Below, piece by piece: positions 32,716-41,472 of a stretch of 46,284 nucleotides of DNA. The notes below the pieces were generated by a model. It did no database searches, was not told the origin of the DNA, and saw nothing but the letters and a program-made list of their open reading frames with translations. Position 1 is the first letter of the stretch. Every line of letters begins with the position of its first letter. Source of the stretch: Candidatus Abyssobacteria bacterium SURF_5 (GTDB taxonomy: Bacteria; Abyssobacteria; SURF-5). A program made the translations under genes and the position numbers. Location of the stretch: contig QZKU01000105.1 of NCBI GenBank assembly GCA_003598085.1, positions 1-46,284 of the forward strand, read 5' to 3'.

Positions 32716-33831
32716 TTACATCCTTCGGATAAACATTTTGCCCGAGAGCTGCTGCGCCAATCCTTTGATCTCGAGCACCATGAGGGCGGCCGCCGTCTGA
32801 GAGGCGCTCAAGCCGCACTCTTCGCCGATCATGTCGATGTGGGCCGGCACCATGGACAGGAAATTGAATATCTTCTTCTCGTCAGGTTTAAGGGGAATCT
32901 CTTTCGGCGTCGCCGGCTCCTGATCGGGCGGCGCGTTTCCCTCGATGTTTCGCTCGACCTCAGCGATGATATCATACACGTTTTCCACGAGTTTCGCGCC
33001 GTCCTTCAGCAGTTTATGGCAACCTTCATTGTAAGGAGAGAAGATGCTGCCGGGCACGGCAAACACCTCTCGCCCGTGTTCGAGCGCGTACCGCGCGGTG
33101 ATGAGGGCGCCGCTCTTTAAGGGAGCTTCAATAACGAGCGTGCCAAGCGAGATTCCGCTTACGATGCGGTTGCGCATGGGGAAGAATCCGGGATCGGGCT
33201 GAGTGCCCATCGGGAGCTCCGATATAACGGCGCCGGAGGCGGGAATCTGCTCGTACAATTTTTCATTGGAGCGTGGATAAACGACATCCACGCCGCATCC
33301 GAGAACCGCAAGTGTGCGTCCGCCGGCATCGAGTGCGCCTTTATGCGCGGCCGCATCTATTCCGTACGCAAGACCGCTTATTATGGTCACGCCGAGACGC
33401 GCCAGGTCGCCGGCAAGTTTTACGGCGGCCGTCTTGCCGTAATGGGTGGCGCGGCGGGTGCCGACGATGCTGATCGAATTCAGGTCTTCGGGCGCCAGAC
33501 CCCCTTTCACGTAAAGGAGCGGCGGCGGATCGCAGATGTGGCGGAGCCGGTCGGGATAGGCCGGGTCGTTGAAGCACAGGAGTGAAACATTATGCTGTTC
33601 GATGGATTTGAGGGCTCGATCGAGGGGATCTTTTGCGCCTGCTCGAAGCGCACGGACGGCGTGGGCGGGCAGGTCCGGGATGTTTCTCAAGGCCGATTCA
33701 GACGCATCGAGCGCCTTCCGGGCACTCCCGAAAAAGTCGATCAGTTTGAAAAAAGACTTGGGCCCTATGCCTGGGACCAGACTCAGTTCCAGCCAATCGT
33801 GAACGTCTTCTGTTTTCGCAGGAGCTCCCGT
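32716..33831 (-). CDS. dprA: DNA-processing protein DprA, with a non-standard start codon
   Basis: The Rossmann-like DprA domain is clear: SIVGTRRATHYGK, IISGLAYGIDAAAHKGAL, TLAVLGCGVDVVYPRSN, GFFPMRNRIVSGIS and ALEHGREVFAVPGS, with a C-terminal winged-helix-like region. The first ATG/GTG/TTG in frame is TTG at 33690, which would drop a conserved N-terminal helix-hairpin-helix segment. That segment (LELSLVPGIGPKSFFKLIDF) is encoded in frame just upstream. An ACG at 33831 lies seven bases after GGAG and would give 371 residues, the normal DprA length. Either ACG or another rare codon starts it, or the start is mutated. It loads RecA on single-stranded DNA during uptake. Confidence 0.85.
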   Translation of the reverse strand, partial: TGAPAKTEDVHDWLELSLVPGIGPKSFFKLIDFFGSARKALDASESALRNIPDLPAHAVRALRAGAKDPLDRALKSIEQHNVSLLCFNDPAYPDRLRHICDPPPLLYVKGGLAPEDLNSISIVGTRRATHYGKTAAVKLAGDLARLGVTIISGLAYGIDAAAHKGALDAGGRTLAVLGCGVDVVYPRSNEKLYEQIPASGAVISELPMGTQPDPGFFPMRNRIVSGISLGTLVIEAPLKSGALITARYALEHGREVFAVPGSIFSPYNEGCHKLLKDGAKLVENVYDIIAEVERNIEGNAPPDQEPATPKEIPLKPDEKKIFNFLSMVPAHIDMIGEECGLSASQTAAALMVLEIKGLAQQLSGKMFIRRM

Positions 33832-33848
33832 AGCCTCTCTCCAAAGGG

Positions 33849-34916
33849 TCAGATCAGGCCGCGCAGTCTGAGCGAGAGGTCTTTTGGACTGGTGGCATAC
33901 GCCAGCGCCGTCTCTTCAGATATCTCTTCAGCCTCCCAGAGTTCGTACAGATGTTGGTCAAACGTCTGCATTCCGTAGGTCTCCCGCCCTTCGCACATCA
34001 GGGAGATGATTTGCGAGGCGTCGGCCTGGATGCGGATTCTCTCTTTCACCAGTTGGGTCCCGATCAGGATTTCGACGGCAGCGATGCGGCCGGTGCCGGT
34101 TTTTCGGGGAACGAGTCTCTGCGAGACGATGGCTCGCAGACATATGGAAAATTGGTTTCTCACCTGCTGGTGCTGTTCGGCCGGGAAGAAATCGGTGATT
34201 CGGTTCACGGTATCAATCGCATCAGGCGTATGCAGAGTCGAGAGCACCAGGTGGCCGGTTTCAGCGGCCTGCATGGCGGAGAACACGGTTTCCGCGTCTC
34301 GCATTTCTCCCAGCATGATCACGTCGGGGTCCTGGCGAACGACTGCTCTCATCGATTGCACAAAGGAGTCTGTGTCAATGCCTACCTGTCGCTGGGTCAC
34401 CATTCCCTGCCGGTCGGTGTGAACAAACTCGATAGGGTCTTCAATCGTGACGATGTGCCGCGGATAATTGGCATTGATATGCGATATCATAGCAGCTAAC
34501 GTGGTCGATTTTCCACTTCCGGTCGGCCCGGTTACCAGAACCAGCCCGCGCGGGGTCTTGCAAATCTCCTCGAGGACGAGCGGGAGTTTCAGTTCCCGGA
34601 TGGCTGGGATTTCGAAGGGAATCAATCGGAAGACGAGCCTGACGCTTCCCATTTCGCGGCAGATGTTCACGCGGAACCGGGACAGCTCCGAGACCGCATA
34701 GGAAACGTCGAGGTCGCGGCGTTCGCGAAACAATTCGAGTTCTTCTTCGGTCAGGATTTGATGCAGGACATCGTCAATGTCTTTCCTGCTCAAAGGCGAG
34801 TAATCGAGTCTCACCAAGCGGCCATCATAGCGAATAACAGGGGGATTTCCCGCTTTGAAATGGATGTCTGAGCCGCACTGTCCGACGACAGTGTGAAGCA
34901 AGGCGTGTAGATTCAT
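33849..34916 (-). CDS. pilT: Type IV pilus retraction ATPase PilT
   Basis: 355 residues. The ATG at 34916 follows GAGGAG. The Walker A is GPTGSGKST, the Asp box is VTIEDPIEF, the Walker B is VIMLGEMRDAET and the His box is TGHLVLSTLHTPDAIDT. This is the PilT arrangement rather than PilB, with the N-terminal SDIHFKAGNPP motif. The hexamer retracts pili from the cytoplasmic face. It is the only pilus gene in the block. The stop is 18 bases before the inferred dprA start. Confidence 0.93.
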   Translation of the reverse strand: MNLHALLHTVVGQCGSDIHFKAGNPPVIRYDGRLVRLDYSPLSRKDIDDVLHQILTEEELELFRERRDLDVSYAVSELSRFRVNICREMGSVRLVFRLIPFEIPAIRELKLPLVLEEICKTPRGLVLVTGPTGSGKSTTLAAMISHINANYPRHIVTIEDPIEFVHTDRQGMVTQRQVGIDTDSFVQSMRAVVRQDPDVIMLGEMRDAETVFSAMQAAETGHLVLSTLHTPDAIDTVNRITDFFPAEQHQQVRNQFSICLRAIVSQRLVPRKTGTGRIAAVEILIGTQLVKERIRIQADASQIISLMCEGRETYGMQTFDQHLYELWEAEEISEETALAYATSPKDLSLRLRGLI

Positions 34917-34972
34917 AAAATGTCTCCTCGTGCTGCGTCCGCTTATCCAAAAACGGATAATTGGTCCGGACT

Positions 34973-35968
34973 TCAGGGGGAGCAAGACTCATGCCACTGA
35001 TGCTCTAAGTCGCGACATATCAAGATGATCTCGCCGGTCGTCTGCGCTTTGTTTATCCGTTCTCGGGCACTTGCGGCGTTCTGGAGGCCTTTGATGTACC
35101 AGCCGGCATGTTTTCGCATTTTCAAGGCGGCGGTGCGCTCGCCCTCGTATTGCGCCAAAATTGTACAATGCCTGATCAGAGTTTGTACCCTCACATGGGG
35201 AGAGGGTTGCGGCAGTGTCTTTCCTTCTTGCAGGAAATAATTTCCTCTCTGAAATATCCAGGGATTGCCGCGGGCGGCGCGGGCGACCATTACCAGATCG
35301 CAGCCGGTTTGCTCGAGCATCCGTTTTGCATCTTCGGGCGAGGAAACGTCTCCGTTGCCGACAACGGGTATCCGGACCGCCTGTTTGACTTGCCGAATGA
35401 TGTTCCAGTTCGCACGGCCGGTAAACCGCTGGGCTTTGGTTCTTGGATGAACGACAATCGCCGAAGCGCCCGCCTCCTGGAGCATCAGCGCAATTTCGAC
35501 GGCGTTGGTCGAACGCTCGTCCCAGCCGGACCGGATTTTAGCGGTCACGGGTTTGCCCGCCGCCTGAACAGCGGCCCGGACGATCTCGGCGGCGAGACCG
35601 GGATCGCGCAGAAGCGAGGAGCCGCCCGCGTGACCGGCCACTTTGGGAGCGGGACATCCCATATTGATATCGACCAGATCAAAAGGATAGGGCTTCAGAA
35701 TCTCGACTGCCCTGCCGATGACATCGGGCTCGCCGCCGAAGAGCTGTACAGCGACGGGTTTCTCGGCCGGGTCTGTCTCGAGAAGTTCAAACGTTTTGCG
35801 GCTGCCCAGGACGAGGGCCTTCGCGCTGACGAGGGGCACGTATCCGAGAGAACATCCGAAAGATTTTGAGACAAGGCGAAAGGCCAAGTCGGTGATTCCC
35901 GACATCGGCCCCAGCACGAGCTTTCCGATTATCCCGACGTTCCCTATGCGTGTTGCAGTTCCTTCCAT
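34973..35968 (-). CDS. dus: tRNA-dihydrouridine synthase
   Basis: 331 residues from the ATG at 35968, overlapping the end of tsaD by 25 bases. FMN-barrel landmarks are LGPMSGITDLAFRLV, DINMGCPAPKVAGH with the catalytic Cys, GSSLLRDP, TAKIRSGWD, VHPRTKAQRFTG, VVGNGDVSSPEDA and RAARGNPWIF. The C-terminal helical domain binds tRNA. It reduces uridines in the tRNA D-loop with NADPH. DusB-like by general look, but the subtype is not certain. Confidence 0.92.
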   Translation of the reverse strand: MEGTATRIGNVGIIGKLVLGPMSGITDLAFRLVSKSFGCSLGYVPLVSAKALVLGSRKTFELLETDPAEKPVAVQLFGGEPDVIGRAVEILKPYPFDLVDINMGCPAPKVAGHAGGSSLLRDPGLAAEIVRAAVQAAGKPVTAKIRSGWDERSTNAVEIALMLQEAGASAIVVHPRTKAQRFTGRANWNIIRQVKQAVRIPVVGNGDVSSPEDAKRMLEQTGCDLVMVARAARGNPWIFQRGNYFLQEGKTLPQPSPHVRVQTLIRHCTILAQYEGERTAALKMRKHAGWYIKGLQNAASARERINKAQTTGEIILICRDLEHQWHESCSP

Positions 35969-36972
35969 AGATTCGAGTGAAGTCGCAGATTCGGCTCGGC
36001 ATTGAGCGTCATATCTGCGCGGTAACCGGCGCGGAATCTCGCATAGCCGGCCGCAGCCGTCATTGCGCCGTTGTCGATGCACAAGTGCCGCGGCGGGACG
36101 AAGACTTCGCCCTCGACGCGCGAGAGCAGCATCTCCCTCACGCAGGTATTCGCGATGACTCCGCCGCCGAGCGCGAGCCGTTGCAGGCCGGTCTCGGTCA
36201 GTGCGCGGCGGCTTTTTTCCGCCAGCACCTCCGCAACCGCCAGTTGAAAGCTCGCCGCGATGTCCGGAGTTTTCTCCGCAACCGTCCCGGATTTTTTTAA
36301 ATCATCCACCGTGTACAGAACCGCCGTCTTCAAGCCGCTGAAGCTGAAGTCGAAGCCGGCGTCGGCCAGCATGGGCCGCGGAAAAGGGAACGCGTGGGGA
36401 TTTGCGGGGGCGGCCGAACGCTCGATGGCGGGTCCGCCCGGATATCCGAGCTCGAGCATTTTGGCCACTTTATCGAAGGCCTCGCCGGCGGCATCATCGC
36501 GCGTGCGTCCGAGAATCTTATACTGAAGCGGGGCGCGGCATTCGATCAGGTCGGTGTGTCCGCCTGATGCTATAAGGGCGACGAAGGGAAATTGGAGGTT
36601 GGCGCCCGCTGCGATATTCGCGAAAATATGACCTTCGAGGTGATGGACCGGCACGAGCGGTTTTTGTTTGACGTACGCCAATGATTTGGCGAAGCTGATG
36701 CCCACGAGCAACGAACCGACGAGGCCGGGGCCGGCGGTCACGGCGATGGCATCGATTTCGTCCAGAGAACACGCTGCGCTTTTGAGCGCCTCATGGAAGA
36801 GCGGGACAATCACTTTGAGGTGTTCGCGCGAGGCCAATTCCGGAACGACTCCCCCGAAGCGGCCATGGAGTTCGGTTTGGGATGCGACCTCGTTGGAAAG
36901 AATCCGGTTCCCGTCTTGGACGACGGCAATTGCGGTCTCGTCGCAGGAAGTTTCGATTCCCAGGATCAGCAT
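35944..36972 (-). CDS. tsaD: tRNA N6-threonylcarbamoyladenosine transferase TsaD
   Basis: 342 residues. LGIETSCDETAIAVV opens the ASKHA fold. The metal site is HHLEGH, followed by ALIASGGHTDL, GEAFDKVAKMLELGYPGGP and LGGGVIANTCVRE. It transfers threonylcarbamoyl to A37 of ANN-decoding tRNAs with TsaB and TsaE. The ATG at 36972 is six bases after the polysaccharide deacetylase-like stop, which suggests a shared transcript. Confidence 0.96.
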   Translation of the reverse strand: MLILGIETSCDETAIAVVQDGNRILSNEVASQTELHGRFGGVVPELASREHLKVIVPLFHEALKSAACSLDEIDAIAVTAGPGLVGSLLVGISFAKSLAYVKQKPLVPVHHLEGHIFANIAAGANLQFPFVALIASGGHTDLIECRAPLQYKILGRTRDDAAGEAFDKVAKMLELGYPGGPAIERSAAPANPHAFPFPRPMLADAGFDFSFSGLKTAVLYTVDDLKKSGTVAEKTPDIAASFQLAVAEVLAEKSRRALTETGLQRLALGGGVIANTCVREMLLSRVEGEVFVPPRHLCIDNGAMTAAAGYARFRAGYRADMTLNAEPNLRLHSNLWKELQHA

Positions 36973-36978
36973 CTTAAG

Positions 36979-38127
36979 TTACCTTACTATCTCCGAGACG
37001 TAGACGAGCTTAAAGCCCCGCTTTTCAATGAGGGGGAGCATTTCCCGAAGGACTTTCACGGTCACCGGATGAACGTGACAAATGCCGATAGCTTCTCCGT
37101 TTTCCTCGGCTTTTTCCATCAGAAGCTCGAAGCGCTCTTTTATATAATCGACGTCTTTTTCGTTATCCAGGAAGACGTCATTTTCCGCCGCTTTGAGGCC
37201 AAGCTGTTTCGCCACCTCGAAAGCAACGGATTCGCTCGTCGTGCGGCTGTCGACGAAGTACAGGTCCTTACGCCGGAGGTAGTCCATGACAAGCTCCATT
37301 GCTGCTTCGTCTCTTGTCATCTTCGAACCCTGGTGGTTATTGACTCCGCTAACATGCGGAATCGACTTGAGGTCGGTCTCCAACATCCATTGAAGCTGGT
37401 CGCGGTCCATATCCTGCAAGATAAGACCAGGGTTCCGTTTCCAGTTTTCGTCGGGCTCCATGGGGAGATGCATCATGATCTCGTGCCCCATCTTGTGGGC
37501 GGACTCCGCAATATGTCGAGAATACAATAGCTGAGGGAATATGGAAAAAGTCAAAGGCCGCCGCAGGTTGATAATTTCCATCGCCCGTTCTAGATCATAT
37601 CCGATGTCGTCGACGATCAGAGCGATTTTGGGCATCTCATCTTCCTGCTCATCCACCGCAGCCGGCGCCGCCGCCATGGTGGACTCGACTGGGGGAACCT
37701 CCTGTTGAAACAGGACCTGATACAAGAGCAGTTCATGAAAAAATACCGACAGGTGCGATTTCCTGTAATCTTTGGACGAATTTTCGACTTTTTGAAGAGA
37801 GACACCCGGCAGGAGCAAAGCTTTCTTCAGTTCATCCTGAATGTGGCTCAGAGAATCCGTCTCCGTCAGTTGAACCACCAGTTCCACCTGATCCCAGGCT
37901 GCATCGTTCTTTTCCTTTCTCACGACATTTCTTTTTACGGACGATTGCGGGACCTGCGCTTCCGTCAAAACTTCGATGACGGTCTTGTCTATGGTGCTCG
38001 ACAGAAAGAGGATGGTTTTATGGTCGTCAAAGAGCAGACGCGAGAAGACGTAGGCTCCTCCAAACAGCATGATAAGCGCCGAAAGGAGAATGACGACTTT
38101 AACTTTAATTTTTGATTTTGTACGCAT
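36979..38127 (-). CDS. Divergent polysaccharide deacetylase family protein
   Basis: 382 residues. A signal anchor at about 8-30 (VVILLSALIMLFGGAYVF) is followed by a charged coiled region. The divergent deacetylase domain spans about 165-382: IALIVDDIGYDLERAMEIIN, FSIFPQLLYSRHIAESAHKM, GHEIMMHLPMEP, GVNNHQGSKMT, FVDSRTTSES and ICHVHPVTVKVL. The Asp and His residues of the fold are kept. It probably acts on peptidoglycan or an exopolysaccharide in the envelope. Such genes often follow amidase and C-terminal protease genes; here the amidase and GerMN genes lie upstream. Confidence 0.88.
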   Translation of the reverse strand: MRTKSKIKVKVVILLSALIMLFGGAYVFSRLLFDDHKTILFLSSTIDKTVIEVLTEAQVPQSSVKRNVVRKEKNDAAWDQVELVVQLTETDSLSHIQDELKKALLLPGVSLQKVENSSKDYRKSHLSVFFHELLLYQVLFQQEVPPVESTMAAAPAAVDEQEDEMPKIALIVDDIGYDLERAMEIINLRRPLTFSIFPQLLYSRHIAESAHKMGHEIMMHLPMEPDENWKRNPGLILQDMDRDQLQWMLETDLKSIPHVSGVNNHQGSKMTRDEAAMELVMDYLRRKDLYFVDSRTTSESVAFEVAKQLGLKAAENDVFLDNEKDVDYIKERFELLMEKAEENGEAIGICHVHPVTVKVLREMLPLIEKRGFKLVYVSEIVR

Positions 38128-38176
38128 CTTTTCTAGTATACATTATTGCCGCGAACGCGCCGGTTGGCTTGCGCGC

Positions 38177-38197
38177 GGGCGGATTGGAAATCCGCCC
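38177..38197. repeat. REP-like hairpin in the 225-base gap before the deacetylase gene
   Basis: GGGCGGATT-GGA-AATCCGCCC, perfect 9-base arms. No T-run follows on either strand, so it is not a normal intrinsic terminator. It has the same layout as the 16215 family (GC-rich arms with ATT/AAT at the tip) but a different arm. Confidence 0.55.
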
Positions 38198-38352
38198 CTG
38201 CAGAGGTGGTGTCGACGAATTAACAATTCCTTCTTTTCGTTTAATTTTTCTGCTGCCTGGATAGTAACACAAATCTCGCCACAACAACTCATGATTCTGG
38301 AACCGAAGCGGCCCGGGGGCACGGTTATCTGGTTGCCGATGTAAGAGATCTT

Positions 38353-38961
38353 TCAAGATGTGGAATTGGTTCGCGGCAGCTTTTTCATCCATTTGACATC
38401 GGGGTGAAGCGGCCGGGAGAGATCGAGATGCCCCGCCAGGGTCTCTATTTCAAGCCCCTCGACCAGGATTTGGACCTTTTTGACGCCACGCAGATTTTCC
38501 GTCATCGAATTCACGATCGAGTAAATGGTTGTCAGTTCGCCCGCCGAGCCTCCCGTATGATTTTTCTGCAGTTCCTGCGAGAAATCAAGGACAAGCGTAT
38601 CGCCGATGAAATATGCATTGATCAGGCGTGTGTCCGGCGGAATAGTGGGAGAGAGGTTTTCGAGCTGCGGCCCTCGAATGAGCTCGTTGGCGATGCCGGC
38701 TGCATCGGACTGGATGCCGGCGCCGAGACTGATCGACCTTTTTTCTTGCAGGAGCGAACTGGCATCGGCGTCGGAAAAATAGAGAATGACTTCTCGTTTT
38801 TCGGGTTTTGGGGGAGGCTGAATCACTGCGGGAGGGGCGGCCGCCTGCTCGGGAGTCGAAACGAAATCCTGCAATAATTTAATGGCAAAGCCGAGAAGCG
38901 TGATGACCAGCAAGGCCCATACAGACGCGAGCAGGATTTTGATCGTTCGCTTGCTGGTCAA
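38353..38961 (-). CDS. GerMN-domain lipoprotein-like or membrane-anchored protein
   Basis: 202 residues from a TTG at 38961 that overlaps the amidase stop (TTGA), with AAGGA upstream. An N-terminal membrane helix (ILLASVWALLVITLLGFAIK) is followed by a Pro-rich linker and a GerMN domain at about 75-185 (VILYFSDADASSLLQEKRSI, ANELIRGP, LINAYFIGDTLVLDFSQEL, YSIVNSMTE, VQILVEGLEIETLAGHLDLS). GerMN domains occur in sporulation GerM and in Gram-negative proteins beside AmiC-type amidases. A role in cell-wall binding or remodelling is inferred from this pairing. Confidence 0.87.
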   Translation of the reverse strand: MTSKRTIKILLASVWALLVITLLGFAIKLLQDFVSTPEQAAAPPAVIQPPPKPEKREVILYFSDADASSLLQEKRSISLGAGIQSDAAGIANELIRGPQLENLSPTIPPDTRLINAYFIGDTLVLDFSQELQKNHTGGSAGELTTIYSIVNSMTENLRGVKKVQILVEGLEIETLAGHLDLSRPLHPDVKWMKKLPRTNSTS

Positions 38962-40505
38962 TGCTTCGCATCCTTCTTTAAGAGGCCGAGTCTGACATCG
39001 TGGCGCTCTTTGAAATTCAGCACGGCCGCCGAGACGGCTTCGGCGCATCTCTCTTTAAAATCGGGCGTTTTCATTTTCGCTTCTTCGACCCGATTTGAGA
39101 TGAAGCCGACTTCTATGAGAACCGAGGGCATGGCCACACCTGAGAGAACAATAAACCGCGCCTGTCTCACGCCGCGGTTCCGCGTATTCAACCGGTTTGC
39201 CAGTTGCTCCTGCGCAATAAAGGCGAGTTCGCTGCTCTGAGAGATGAACTCCATGAATTGCAGGTCCCAGAGGATAGGAACGAGAGAATCGGGCGCCGGA
39301 CCCTTTCCCTGTTTCTCGAAGGCAACAACGGCGTTTTCGAGCGCCGCCGTCGCCTCAGCGCCGGGATCAACTGCATCGGAGATGTAATAGGCTTCAAACC
39401 CGCCGATCTTCGGGCTCTTGTGCGAGTTGGTGTGAATACTGATAAAGAGATCAGCCGGAGCGCCCTCCTTGGCGCTGTTTGCGATCATCGTCCTTTCTTC
39501 GAGCGAAACAAAATAGTCGCTGTTCCGGGTAAGAACCACCTTCATTCCATCCTTCTGTTCGATAAGTTTTTTCAGGCGCAGTGCGATATCGAGGACGACC
39601 TCCTTTTCCATTAGCCCGCCGGCGCCGCGGGCGCCGACGTCCTTTCCGCCGTGCCCCGGGTCGATGACGACTGTAGTCAAGAGCAATCGCTCGCGTTGCG
39701 GCTCGGGCTCGATCTCAGTCAGTCCATTGGGCTGCGGCAATACGGTTCTCTGTCCGAGAGTCGTGACCAAAGGTTCATCCGGCAACACATCGACCACAAT
39801 TCTTGGAGGATCGTTATATCGCTGCATCTCATAGGTTCTTCTCTTCGCTTGAGTCTTGATGAGCAATTTGCTCGAATGGTCCGCCTGCAAAAATTCGAGG
39901 CGCGCGATTACTCCATCGTTAATGTCAACCGGTGGTTCAAGTCGAGAAAAACGAGCATCGGAAAAGATAACCGACAGATCATGTTCATCCACACACTGAA
40001 CCTTCACGGTCTCGACATCCGGCGCCCCTCGCAGATTTATGATGAAACGCGTGAACTCCGGATAAGAGATATAGTGCACGTCTTCGATAGTTATCCCCCG
40101 CCTCGCGGTCTCAGGCTGTGCCGCCAGCCCTGCGGCGAGGAGTTCCGACGCCGTTACTTCGCGCTGGAGCAAGCGGGAAAAGAGAGCCGCCGCGTCTTGA
40201 ACCCCCACGCGCACCAGCCCGTCGCTGATATGAACGGGAGCGGATATGGTGAGGACGTAATCGCCGATAAGGATGCGGTTGCTTCCCAGCAGAATCTGCG
40301 CCTCGCTGCCGTTGAAAGCGAGGACGATTTTTCCCTCGGCCGGTTTCCAGGAGACGGTCGCTCCAAAAAAACGAGCCGCCTCGGATAGCGTGATGACGTC
40401 ACCTCGAGGAACGGCTTCAATACGTTGTTCGGCGGGACTGTTTAGAGACAAGGCCAGGATGGCCAGGACTGCGAGGAATAATGCGCTGCTTCTTGATGCA
40501 CCCAA
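38958..40505 (-). CDS. N-acetylmuramoyl-L-alanine amidase (AmiC-like, Amidase_3)
   Basis: 515 residues from TTG at 40505, with GGGAG six bases upstream. Longer starts would run into the tmRNA 3' end. A signal peptide (ALFLAVLAILALSLNSPA) is followed by a copper-amine-oxidase-N-like domain (about 30-115), an AMIN domain (about 140-250) and Amidase_3. Zinc and catalytic residues lie in VVIDPGHGGKD, GLMEKEVVLDIA, LFISIHTNSH and SVLIEVGFISN. It cleaves septal peptidoglycan in the periplasm. It lies directly downstream of ssrA and is coupled to the GerMN gene. Confidence 0.92.
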   Translation of the reverse strand: MGASRSSALFLAVLAILALSLNSPAEQRIEAVPRGDVITLSEAARFFGATVSWKPAEGKIVLAFNGSEAQILLGSNRILIGDYVLTISAPVHISDGLVRVGVQDAAALFSRLLQREVTASELLAAGLAAQPETARRGITIEDVHYISYPEFTRFIINLRGAPDVETVKVQCVDEHDLSVIFSDARFSRLEPPVDINDGVIARLEFLQADHSSKLLIKTQAKRRTYEMQRYNDPPRIVVDVLPDEPLVTTLGQRTVLPQPNGLTEIEPEPQRERLLLTTVVIDPGHGGKDVGARGAGGLMEKEVVLDIALRLKKLIEQKDGMKVVLTRNSDYFVSLEERTMIANSAKEGAPADLFISIHTNSHKSPKIGGFEAYYISDAVDPGAEATAALENAVVAFEKQGKGPAPDSLVPILWDLQFMEFISQSSELAFIAQEQLANRLNTRNRGVRQARFIVLSGVAMPSVLIEVGFISNRVEEAKMKTPDFKERCAEAVSAAVLNFKERHDVRLGLLKKDAKH

Positions 40506-40567
40506 TGGACACTCCCGTCTTCTTCCCGCGCGCCTTCCCCTAAAATAAGGCCTTTCCCTTTGGTTCG

Positions 40568-40920
40568 TGGTGGAGGCGGGGGGAATTGAACCCCCGTCCA
40601 AAGATATCGCTCGTTGAGCGTCTACATGCTTATCTCATGTTTTGATCTTGCCGATAGCGCCTCCCATGAGAAGGATGCGCCACTGGCCAGCCCGTAAATT
40701 TCGCGCCGATAGGCCGGGCCGTTTACCGGCGCCATCCTGCTAATCGACGGCTCTTCCCGATCCGCAGGCTGATCGAGGGAGCCGGGCCACTTTGTTAAGC
40801 AGCCATTGCAAATTCGTGATCTGCAGTTACATTTTGTTTCCCGACCGTTTAACGAGTGGTACGGGGTGCTCGGCATGCAACCCAAGAAGCAGCTATCCCT
40901 GTCGAACCCTTTTCGCCCCC
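40568..40920 (-). ncRNA. ssrA: tmRNA (one-piece ssrA)
   Basis: A 353-base RNA. The 5' end GGGGGCG (40920-40914) pairs with CGCCTCC before ACCA (3' end at 40568), giving a 7-base acceptor stem with one G-U pair. The T-arm GGGTTCAATTCCC precedes it, and GGTTCGACAGGGATAGC is near the 5' end. The tag frame is preceded by TGTAACT, with resume codon GCA: ADHEFAMAA then TAA. It rescues stalled ribosomes and marks the product for proteolysis. The 3' ACCA is encoded. It starts one base after the smpB stop. Confidence 0.96.
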
Positions 40921-40921
40921 G

Positions 40922-41374
40922 TTATTGCTTGCTCTTCAGTTCTCTCCTGATTTCTCTTTCAGTGTCCCTTCTCTTTATTTGCTCCCGCTTGTCGTACTGT
41001 TTTCGACCGCGGGCAAGACCGAGTTCCACCTTGGCTTTTCCTCGGAGAAAGTATACTTTTAGAGGGATGAGCGTAAGCCCTTTTTCCTCGGTTTTTCCGG
41101 TTAATCGCTTTATTTCAGCTTTGTGCAGGAGCAGTTTCCTTTCCCGGAGCGGGTCGTGATTTTGAATGTTTCCGTGTGAATACGGGCTGATATGCGCATT
41201 CACAAGAAACACTTCTCCTTCCTGGACTTTGGCGAAACTGTCCTTTAGATTCATGCGGCCCTCACGAAGCGATTTCACCTCGGTCCCTTTGAGAGACATA
41301 CCGGCCTCAAGAGATTCAAGAATTTCGTAATCGCTTCGTGCCTTGCGATTTATCGTCACAATTTTCTCACTCAT
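40922..41374 (-). CDS. smpB: SsrA-binding protein SmpB
   Basis: 150 residues. Core motifs are VTINRKARSDYEILESLEAG, SLKGTEVKSLREGRMNLKDS, HISPYSHGNIQNHDPLRERK and LIPLKVYFLRGKAKVELGLA, with the charged C-terminal tail (KRREQ/RREIRRELKSKQ type). It binds the tRNA-like part of tmRNA and carries it to stalled ribosomes. The TAA stop is separated from ssrA by a single C. A promoter (41384-41412) ends ten bases from the ATG, leaving little room for a ribosome-binding site. Confidence 0.96.
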   Translation of the reverse strand: MSEKIVTINRKARSDYEILESLEAGMSLKGTEVKSLREGRMNLKDSFAKVQEGEVFLVNAHISPYSHGNIQNHDPLRERKLLLHKAEIKRLTGKTEEKGLTLIPLKVYFLRGKAKVELGLARGRKQYDKREQIKRRDTEREIRRELKSKQ

Positions 41375-41383
41375 AACTACATT

Positions 41384-41412
41384 ATCATAGCATAAAAAGA
41401 AGGAGAACTCAA
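41384..41412 (-). promoter_or_regulatory. Promoter of smpB (and probably ssrA)
   Basis: Minus strand TTGAGT (41412-41407), 17 bases, TATGAT (41389-41384). The expected transcription start is two to four bases before the smpB ATG at 41374. Confidence 0.55.
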
Positions 41413-41472
41413 GGGTTACCGCGCGGGATAACAGCCGCACAAGTTATTGATATTAAAGTGTTTATCATAAAT

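Noticed and set aside
38177-38197. Hairpin considered as an intrinsic terminator
   Set aside because: There is no T-run on either strand, so it is listed as a REP-like repeat instead.
40506-40601. Upstream extension of the amidase gene
   Set aside because: The first codons would be read from the tmRNA 3' end (T-arm and acceptor stem). The TTG at 40505 has a good ribosome-binding site and signal peptide.
40622-40885. Open frame of 87 codons within the tmRNA region
   Set aside because: It is inside the structured tmRNA; only the short tag frame is expected to be translated.
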